A stretch of 64,000 nt of DNA from Streptomyces antibioticus (GTDB lineage Bacteria; Actinomycetota; Actinomycetes; Streptomycetales; Streptomycetaceae). The DNA lies in contig NZ_KQ948427.1 of NCBI RefSeq assembly GCF_001514065.1, positions 590,649 to 654,648 of the forward strand, written 5' to 3'. The notes below the pieces were generated by a model, which saw only the letters and a list, made by a program, of their open reading frames with translations, was not told where the DNA came from and ran no database searches. This document shows positions 55,755-64,000 of this stretch, one piece after another. The position numbers and the translations under genes are program-made. Every line of letters begins with the position of its first letter. Positions within the stretch are counted from its first letter, which is position 1.

Positions 55755-55857
55755 AGCTGAGGGCATTTCCGTCTCACCGAAAGCCGTACCGGCCGATCGC
55801 CCCCACTACTACACTGTGTCGCCATCCGGTTTCGGACGGTATCCCACGGGGGGCGGG

Positions 55858-56259
55858 ATGGAGATCCACATCATCGTGCTGGGTACGGCGGGCGATGACG
55901 GTCTGCGCGAGCTGCACCGCAGGCTGACCGACATCGAGGAACTACGGGGGGAGGTCCGGGCCGTACCCGCCGCGTCGCGTCCGGGCGCGCTCGGCACCCT
56001 TCTCGACGCCCTCTCCGTCAACGTCCTTTCCGCGGGGGCCGTCAGCGCCGTCGCGGGAGTGGTGGTGACCTGGATCCGGCACCGCACCACGGACGCGGTC
56101 ATCAAGCTCCGCCGCCCGGACGGCACCGAGGTCGAGGTGACCGCCGAGCGGGTGCGGCGACTGAATTCCGCCGCCGTGCGCTCCATCGTCGCCGAACTCT
56201 CTCAGGCCGCCGGACCGGAGGGGAACTCCGATGACGGAGGAACACCGTCCGGCGAGTGA
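55858..56259 (+). CDS. EACC1-like effector-associated constant component
   Basis: 133 residues. It starts with a beta-alpha unit (MEIHIIVLGTAGDDGLRELH, TDIEELRGEVRAVPA), then a hydrophobic segment that may cross the membrane (about 58-82: VNVLSAGAVSAVAGVVVTWI), then a strand pair (AVIKLRRPDGTEVEVTAERV). This pattern is that of EACC1 proteins, described with NTP-dependent conflict systems in multicellular bacteria. ATG 55858 has GGGGGGCGGG upstream. Its last 29 bases overlap the start of the caspase-STAND gene. Exact function unknown; thought to be a constant partner of variable effectors. Confidence 0.82.
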   Translation: MEIHIIVLGTAGDDGLRELHRRLTDIEELRGEVRAVPAASRPGALGTLLDALSVNVLSAGAVSAVAGVVVTWIRHRTTDAVIKLRRPDGTEVEVTAERVRRLNSAAVRSIVAELSQAAGPEGNSDDGGTPSGE

Positions 56260-59200
56260 CGGCGCACCCCGCTGGAGCGACATCCCCGGGCCGCGGATCC
56301 TCTTGCTGGGTACCGGACAGCACACAGCGGGCTCCGGGCTGCCCGACGTACCGGCCGTCGCCGACACCATCACCGACCTCTCGCAGGCCTATGCGGAACG
56401 GTGTGGCATCCCGTCCGGTGCGGTCCGCACCCTGCTGGACCCCGCCACCCCCCTCGACATGGGCAACGCCCTCGCGGCAGCGGCCGAGACGGCCGGCGGT
56501 CTGCTCGTCGTCCACTACGTCGGCCACGGCCTGCTGAGCGACCAGGGCGTCCTCCATCTCGCGACGCGCTCGACCGATCCACGGCCCACTCGGCTGCACC
56601 ACACCGCGCTGCCTTACCCCGTGCTGCGGCACTGTCTGCTGCAGTACCTGAACGGCGGACCGCGACGACGTCTGGTGGTCGTTCTCGACTGCTGCTTCTC
56701 CGGTCGGGCCACGGGTCTGGGCGCCATCGACGAGGTGATGCCGCTCGCCGGGATCTCTGGTGCGTACGTGCTGGCCTCGGCGGGACGCGACGAACTCGCC
56801 CTCGCCCCCGAGGGGGACAGACACACCGCGTTCAGCGGTGCTTTACTGCGGCTGCTGACCGAGGGGGACGCGGAGGGGCCTGCCCTGTTCACCCTCGACC
56901 ATGTCTTCCGTCACCTCCAGCGAGTGCTGCCCGCCGCCGGATTCCCCCGCCCCCGACAGCTCACCGAGGGCCGTACCGGCGAACTCGTCCTCGCCGCCAA
57001 CCCGGCCCACCGGCCCGCCCCGGCGGCGTCGCTCGGCCCGGACGGCGGCGTGCTGGGCCGGACCGGTGGGCCGGACCCGGAGCTCTGCCCCTACAAGGGT
57101 CTCGCCGCATTCGAGACGGCAGACTCCGCGTGGTTCTTCGGCCGGGAGACCCTCACCCGCACCCTCACCGACGCCTTCGCGCGCAGTTACGACGACGGAC
57201 ATCTGCTGGCCGTGATCGGTGCCTCCGGCTCTGGGAAGTCCTCGCTACTGCGCGCCGGGCTGCTGCCCGCCCTGGGCCGGGGCGAACTGGGCGTCGCTCG
57301 GTCCGCCACCTGGCCACGGGTGCTCTTGACCCCGACCGCCGACCCGGTGGCCGCGCTCGCTGAGGCCCTGGCCGGCCCCACCGGCATCACCGCCGAGCGC
57401 CTGGCCGCGATCGTGGCCGACGATCCGCTCCGGCTCCCGGCCCTCCTGCATCGCGACGGCCGCCGCACCCCTGTGGTGGTCATCGTCGACCAGTTCGAGG
57501 AGGTGTTCACGCTCTGCGGTGCCGACACCCGGGAAGCCTTCGTCCGGGCGCTGCACGCCGCGGCGCACGGTGACGACCACGATCCGGCCGCCCTGGTCGT
57601 CCTCGGCGTCCGCGCCGACTTCTACGCGGAGTGCACGGCCCTTCCCGAACTGGTCCCAGCCCTACGGGAACGGCCCGTCGTCGTCGGCCCGATGTCCACC
57701 ACCGAGCTGCGTGACGCGGTGGAGAAGCCGGCCGGCCGCGTCGGCCTCGCCCTCGAACCCGGACTGGTCGACGTACTCCTCGGGGACCTGGGCGTCTCTC
57801 CTCTCGCCGACGGTCCCGGCGCCGGACACTACGACGCGGGGCGGTTGCCGCTGCTGTCCCATGCCCTCAGAACCACCTGGCAACGGCGCACCGGCCCAGT
57901 GCTCACGGTCGCCGGGTACCACGACACCGGGCGCATCCACGGCGCGCTCGCCGCCACTGCAGACCTCGCGATGTCCCGTCTCGACGAGGCCGGCCGCGAC
58001 GCCGCCCGCCGACTCCTGCTCCGCCTCGTCCACCTCGGCGAGGGCTCCGAGGCGACCAAACGCAGGGCCGACCGCGCCGAGCTCCTCGCCGAGGTTCCCG
58101 ATCCCGAGCGTGCCGTGGCCGTTCTCACGGTGTTCACGCGGGAGGACACCCGGCTCATCACGGTGGAGCGCGACAGCGTGGAGATCATCCATGAGACGCT
58201 GCTGCGCGCCTGGCCACGGCTGCGCGCCTGGATCGAGGAGAACGCCGACCGGCTCCGCACCGAGCAGCAGCTGACCGAGGCAGCCCACGCCTGGAACAGA
58301 ACGGGCCGCGATCCGGCCCTGCTGTACACCGGCAGCCGGCTCGCCCGCGCCGAGGCCTGGGCAGCCGACGAGGCCGCGGACCGAGGCAATCCACTGGCCA
58401 TGGAGTTCGTGCGGGCCGGTGGCCGAAAGCGACGCAGGGCCGCGCTGCGGCGGCGTTCCGGCCTGGCGGCGCTGGTGTGCGCGCTCCTGGTGGTCTCCGC
58501 CGTACTGTTCACGCTCTTCCAGAGCGCCGACGCACAGCGCCGCCGGGCTGAGTCGCAGCACCGTACGGCCACCGCTCGGGGCCTGGTGTTCCAGGCCGAG
58601 TCGCTGCGCGACAGCGCTCCGGACACCGCGCTGCGGCTGGGCGTCGCCGCCCAGCGACTCGGTCCCGACGACGACGCCCGAGCGAGCCTGATGACCACTC
58701 TCCTCGGCCGCCACGAGCCCGACTTCCTCAGCGGCCACACCGGCCCGGTCCGTGCAGTCGCCGCCGGCCCCGACGGCCGCACCGTGGTCACGGCGGGCGC
58801 CGACCGCACGATCCGCCTGTGGGACACGAGCGACCGCGCCCGACCCCGCACCATCGCCCGGCTGTCCAGCCACCGCGCGCCGGTCCGTGCCGTCGCTTTC
58901 TCCGCCGACGGGACCCTCCTGGCCAGCGGCGGCGAGGACCGCACCATCATCCTCTGGGACCTGTCCGAGCGCTCCCGACCGCACCGCATCGCCACCCTCA
59001 CCGGCGCCACCAGCACGGTCGAGGCCATCGCCGTGAGCCCGGATCGACGCACCTTGCTGAGTGGCGGAGCCGGCCGCTTCGGCATCCTGTGGGACATTGA
59101 GGACCCTGACCACCCGAGCAGGCTGGCCACGCTGGAGGGCGGCACGTACCGACAGGTGCACAGCGTGGCCATCACCCCGGACGGCCGCACCGCCGTGGTG

Positions 59201-60784
59201 GACGGTGCGGGAGAGTCCCCGTACATCTGGGACATCAGTGACCGCGAGCGCCCTCGCAAACTCGGCTTCGCCCCAGGCCGGGGCCCCGAGGAGGTATACG
59301 CGGTGGCTGTCGCACCGAACGGCCGCACGCTCGCCGTCGCTTACAGCGCCAACGAGGTTGTCCTGTGGGACATCCCGCAGCTGACCAGTACGGACAACCA
59401 GCGCCAACTGTCCATCGTCCGCGTCCACACCCGCCCCGTGCACTGTCTCGCCTTCAGTCCGGACGGTCACACACTCGCCACCGCCGCCGCCGACGGCACC
59501 GCCCGGCTGTGGAATGTCGCGGACCCGTCCCGCCCCCGGCAGTCGGCCGTCCTGCACGGTCACCGGGGCCCGGTCGACGCAGTCGCCTTCACCCCCGACG
59601 GCCGCACCGTGGTGACCGGCGGCGACGACGGCAGGGCCGCCCTCTGGGACTCAGCGGAACGTGCCCTGCCGCACCCCCGCGCCGCCCTCGCCGCACCTGG
59701 CGACCGGGTGCTCGGCGTCGCGCTCCGACCCGACGGAACCGTCCTCATCGCGACAACGGACCGACACGCCGAGCGCGTCACCCTGTGGGAGCTCACCGCC
59801 TCCGGGCGACGCCGTCTTTCCACCGTCCCGGCCGACGCATCCGCGTCGGTGGCCTTCAGCCCCGACGGCCGCAGAATGGCCGTGGTGGGCAGCGGCTCCG
59901 CCGACCTGCTCCTGTTCGACCTCGCCGACCCGGCACACCCGGTCCGCACCGCGACCCTCACCAGCGATCACGGTTGGTTCACCTCTGCCGCGTTCGCCCC
60001 CGGCGGCCGCACGCTGGCAGCCGTGACCGAGGGAAGTTCCGACAATGACGGAAACATCGACGGCGGCGACGCGGTCACCCTGCTCTGGGACATAGGCCGC
60101 CTGTCCAGTCCGCGCCGCATGGCCCAAATGCCCGCCGGCTTCGAGCAGTACGTCGTCTTCAGCCCGGACCGGCGTCACCTGCTCTCGGCCTCCTACGGTG
60201 ACCCCGTCGCACTGTGGGACCTGCGCGCCCCGGCAAAGCCTCGGCGCCTGTCCCGGATCGGCAGCAGCAACGGCTTCCCCTCGGACAACCCTGCCGCCGC
60301 GTTCACGCCGGACGGAAAGATCCTCGCCCTGGCCCGCGACGACCGGCAGGCCACCGTGCTCTACGACGTCAGCCGGCCGGACCGGCCCAGGCAGGTGGCG
60401 ACTCTCGCCGGTCACGCCAACTCGCCCTTGGCCCTGGCCTTCGGTGCCCAGGGACGCGTGCTCGCCACCGCCGCCGGCGACGGGACCATGATCCTGTGGG
60501 ACGTCACCGTGCCGTCCCGCCCACGGCAGCTCACTCTCGTCGAGGAACCGACGGCCGGCGCCTTCGGCCAGGTGTTCCTCTCCCCGGACGCCACCACCCT
60601 CCTCACCGTCGAGGGCCGAGACGTGGAGCCGCGGCGCGGGCTGCGGTGGGATGTCGGTGCGATCAGCAGTGCCGTCACGGATCCCACGGCCCGCGCCTGC
60701 ACGTTGGCCCGCCGGGGACTCGACCGGGGCGAGTGGAAGGAGGCCACCGGCGACCTGGCCTACGAGGCGACCTGCCCCGCCTGA
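56231..60784 (+). CDS. Caspase-like / STAND ATPase / WD40 protein with a central membrane segment
   Basis: 1517 residues. Caspase-like protease domain (about 20-245) with the dyad His99 in VVHYVGHGLL and Cys155 in VVVLDCCFSG. STAND ATPase of nSTAND1 type (about 285-720): PYKGLAAFETADSAWFFGRE, Walker A GASGSGKSS (330-338), Walker B VVVIVDQFEE. Then a basic stretch and one membrane helix (about 743-762), and about fourteen WD40 repeats (about 800-1490), enough for two propellers. GGAGGGG lies eight bases before the ATG. Codon 205 is TTA (56843-56845). Probably a signal-gated death or defence protease, WD40 being the sensor; inferred from architecture. Confidence 0.9.
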   Translation: MTEEHRPASDGAPRWSDIPGPRILLLGTGQHTAGSGLPDVPAVADTITDLSQAYAERCGIPSGAVRTLLDPATPLDMGNALAAAAETAGGLLVVHYVGHGLLSDQGVLHLATRSTDPRPTRLHHTALPYPVLRHCLLQYLNGGPRRRLVVVLDCCFSGRATGLGAIDEVMPLAGISGAYVLASAGRDELALAPEGDRHTAFSGALLRLLTEGDAEGPALFTLDHVFRHLQRVLPAAGFPRPRQLTEGRTGELVLAANPAHRPAPAASLGPDGGVLGRTGGPDPELCPYKGLAAFETADSAWFFGRETLTRTLTDAFARSYDDGHLLAVIGASGSGKSSLLRAGLLPALGRGELGVARSATWPRVLLTPTADPVAALAEALAGPTGITAERLAAIVADDPLRLPALLHRDGRRTPVVVIVDQFEEVFTLCGADTREAFVRALHAAAHGDDHDPAALVVLGVRADFYAECTALPELVPALRERPVVVGPMSTTELRDAVEKPAGRVGLALEPGLVDVLLGDLGVSPLADGPGAGHYDAGRLPLLSHALRTTWQRRTGPVLTVAGYHDTGRIHGALAATADLAMSRLDEAGRDAARRLLLRLVHLGEGSEATKRRADRAELLAEVPDPERAVAVLTVFTREDTRLITVERDSVEIIHETLLRAWPRLRAWIEENADRLRTEQQLTEAAHAWNRTGRDPALLYTGSRLARAEAWAADEAADRGNPLAMEFVRAGGRKRRRAALRRRSGLAALVCALLVVSAVLFTLFQSADAQRRRAESQHRTATARGLVFQAESLRDSAPDTALRLGVAAQRLGPDDDARASLMTTLLGRHEPDFLSGHTGPVRAVAAGPDGRTVVTAGADRTIRLWDTSDRARPRTIARLSSHRAPVRAVAFSADGTLLASGGEDRTIILWDLSERSRPHRIATLTGATSTVEAIAVSPDRRTLLSGGAGRFGILWDIEDPDHPSRLATLEGGTYRQVHSVAITPDGRTAVVDGAGESPYIWDISDRERPRKLGFAPGRGPEEVYAVAVAPNGRTLAVAYSANEVVLWDIPQLTSTDNQRQLSIVRVHTRPVHCLAFSPDGHTLATAAADGTARLWNVADPSRPRQSAVLHGHRGPVDAVAFTPDGRTVVTGGDDGRAALWDSAERALPHPRAALAAPGDRVLGVALRPDGTVLIATTDRHAERVTLWELTASGRRRLSTVPADASASVAFSPDGRRMAVVGSGSADLLLFDLADPAHPVRTATLTSDHGWFTSAAFAPGGRTLAAVTEGSSDNDGNIDGGDAVTLLWDIGRLSSPRRMAQMPAGFEQYVVFSPDRRHLLSASYGDPVALWDLRAPAKPRRLSRIGSSNGFPSDNPAAAFTPDGKILALARDDRQATVLYDVSRPDRPRQVATLAGHANSPLALAFGAQGRVLATAAGDGTMILWDVTVPSRPRQLTLVEEPTAGAFGQVFLSPDATTLLTVEGRDVEPRRGLRWDVGAISSAVTDPTARACTLARRGLDRGEWKEATGDLAYEATCPA

Positions 60785-60797
60785 TCGCCGCCTCGGC

Positions 60798-61691
60798 TCA
60801 GCGCAGTTCCGCCCGGAACCCCACCGGCGTCTGCCCCGCGTGCAGCTGGAAGAACTTCGAGAAGTTCGCCGCGTCCGCGAAGCCCACCGCCGCCCCCACC
60901 CGCCCGATCGGCAGGTCCGTGTGGGCGAGGAGGCGTTTGGCCTCCAGGACGACCCGTTTGTCGATGAAACCCTTCGGGGTCTCGCCCGTCGCCGCGCGGA
61001 CCGCGCGGACCAGTGTCCGGCGCGAGTAGCCGAGGGCGTCGGCGTACGCGCTGACGCTGTGGTTGGTGGCGAAGTCCCGCTCCACCGCGTCGCGGAACAG
61101 GGTGAAGGTGGTGTCCGCCTGGGCTCGCGCCGCCGCCTGCGAACTCGCGGCGAGATGCGCGAGGCGGAGCAGGAACGCCGTCAGGGAGTGGCGCAGGACG
61201 GCCGTGTGCAGGCTGAGCGGGAGCGTCGTCGTGTCCTTGTACTCGCGCCGCAGCTGGGCGAGGGACGCTCCCAGGCCCGCCAGTTGCGCCGCGTCGGGGT
61301 GCAGCAGGGGCGGCAGGTCGTAGCGGTACAGGCCCGTCGCCTCCACCGTCGCCCGGGGCAGGAAGCCCGGTTGCATGGTCAGGACCGTTCCGCGGTACCC
61401 GCTGAACTTCGAGAAGCGGTGGACCTGGCCGGGCCGGATCCACAGCACGTCGCCCGCGTACGCCTCGTACTCGGCGAAGTCGATCATGTGGCGGACGGGG
61501 CCCTTGTCGAAGAGCATCACGACATGGAAGTCGATCCGGTGGACGCGCTGGAGCGGGGCTTCGGCGTGCCAGGTGCGGTGCGGGCCCATCGGGCCGACCT
61601 GCATGCCGACGCCGCCTTCGCTCAGCTCGACCGGGAAGGGGAAGGTTCTGATCCCGTCACCGTCGCCGTCTTGGGATGTTCTGTCCGCCAT
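60798..61691 (-). CDS. AraC family transcriptional regulator
   Basis: 297 residues. An N-terminal cupin-type sensor domain (about 25-165: HVVMLFDKGPVRHMIDF and GDVLWIRPGQVHRFSKF), and a C-terminal pair of helix-turn-helices (about 205-297: SVSAYADALGYSRRTLVRAV, then IGRVGAAVGFADAANFSKFF). ATG 61691 is used; a GTG at 61751 has a better ribosome site (GGGAAGG) but adds 20 residues of odd composition. Divergent from transketolase, with a strong palindrome between. Convergent with the caspase gene, 13 bases apart. Confidence 0.9.
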   Translation of the reverse strand: MADRTSQDGDGDGIRTFPFPVELSEGGVGMQVGPMGPHRTWHAEAPLQRVHRIDFHVVMLFDKGPVRHMIDFAEYEAYAGDVLWIRPGQVHRFSKFSGYRGTVLTMQPGFLPRATVEATGLYRYDLPPLLHPDAAQLAGLGASLAQLRREYKDTTTLPLSLHTAVLRHSLTAFLLRLAHLAASSQAAARAQADTTFTLFRDAVERDFATNHSVSAYADALGYSRRTLVRAVRAATGETPKGFIDKRVVLEAKRLLAHTDLPIGRVGAAVGFADAANFSKFFQLHAGQTPVGFRAELR

Positions 61692-61767
61692 GTCCTTCTC
61701 GTGCCGCCTCGAAGCCGCTACCCGTGTCCCACTTTCACCACAGGCTGACACACCCCGACCTTCCCTC

Positions 61768-61786
61768 GTAAAAGTCAGACTTTTAC
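61768..61786. promoter_or_regulatory. 19-base perfect palindrome between araC and tkt
   Basis: GTAAAAGTC-A-GACTTTTAC, nine matched bases on each side of one central base. AT-rich in a GC-rich genome and placed 77 bases before the AraC start and 66 before tkt. Strong candidate operator for a dimeric regulator acting on one or both genes. Confidence 0.75.
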
Positions 61787-61851
61787 AGTCGAACGCGTCC
61801 CACCAGGAACGATGCACGAATCCATGAACTCTTGAAGAGGACTGGTCACAG

Positions 61852-63945
<2,094 letters not shown>

Positions 63946-63964
63946 TCCGACCGCCAGAAAGAAG

Positions 63965-64000
63965 ATGATCACTGTGACCGAAGCAACCGCGACCGCGGGA
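63965..64000 (+). CDS. tal: Transaldolase, first 12 codons only
   Basis: ATG at 63965 opens MITVTEATATAG and runs off the window. Streptomyces transaldolases located after tkt begin in just this way as I remember, and tal commonly follows tkt. AAAGAAG precedes the start. Assignment rests on position and these 12 residues. Confidence 0.6.
   Translation, partial: MITVTEATATAG

Noticed and set aside
57662-59563. A 633-codon minus-strand frame opposite the caspase-STAND gene
   Set aside because: Product of regular codon pattern on the other strand; no motif.

Overview
The window is high-GC actinobacterial chromosome, almost certainly Streptomyces. The signs are third-position GC bias, frequent GTG starts, GGAGG-type ribosome sites, Tat and lipoprotein substrate-binding proteins, rare TTA codons, chitinase-type promoter repeats, and family content typical of Streptomyces (Sfp-type PPTase next to a metallophosphoesterase, tkt followed by tal). 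I see no rRNA, tRNA, CRISPR array, insertion sequence or prophage, and no gene-free stretch longer than 300 bases.

Left part (1-13.5 kb). A sugar ABC operon (two permeases and a lipoprotein, minus strand) lies beside its LacI regulator. Next come a polyamine-type operon (potA-D-B-C) and a divergent GntR regulator with a Cache-like protein. Then follow a stand-alone MLTR ligand-binding-domain protein, an XRE/ImmA-like pair, an alpha/beta hydrolase, and a 76-residue protein behind what looks like a PafBC (LexA-independent DNA damage) promoter. A PPTase/metallophosphoesterase pair and an ATP-grasp gene lead into the next region.

Glycan region (16.5-36.5 kb). A secreted GH18 enzyme converges on an operon of cytoplasmic GH29 fucosidase and GH38 mannosidase. 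GH4 and a DeoR regulator follow, divergent from a PfkB kinase. A Tat lipoprotein, two permeases and a GH2 beta-galactosidase come next, then two Tat-exported metalloenzymes (a calcineurin-like/LamG protein and a PHP protein) and a secreted protein whose signal peptide contains a TTA codon. Together they look like a system that cuts, imports and dismantles a fucose/mannose/galactose-containing glycan, perhaps carrying phosphate.

Middle (36.6-55.7 kb). A PaaX regulator is followed by a two-gene FxsC/FxsT module (TIR-like protein plus MinD/TIR/NB-ARC/TPR protein) without visible FxsA or FxsB partners. Then come a catabolic operon (SDR, amidohydrolase, acyl-CoA ligase, MaoC) divergent from MarR and IclR regulators, a DesK-type two-component pair, a VOC protein, an MMPL exporter, a 54-residue cysteine-containing protein, an L,D-transpeptidase and a secreted GH16-CBM6 glucanase with an 18-base perfect palindromic operator.

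Right part (55.8-64 kb). A second NTPase conflict system, an EACC1 protein overlapping a caspase-STAND-TM-WD40 protein with an in-frame TTA codon, is followed by an AraC regulator divergent from transketolase across a perfect 19-base palindrome. The first codons of transaldolase end the window.

The strongest candidates for further study are the two conflict modules, their bldA link, and the glycan locus with its phosphatase/PHP pair.
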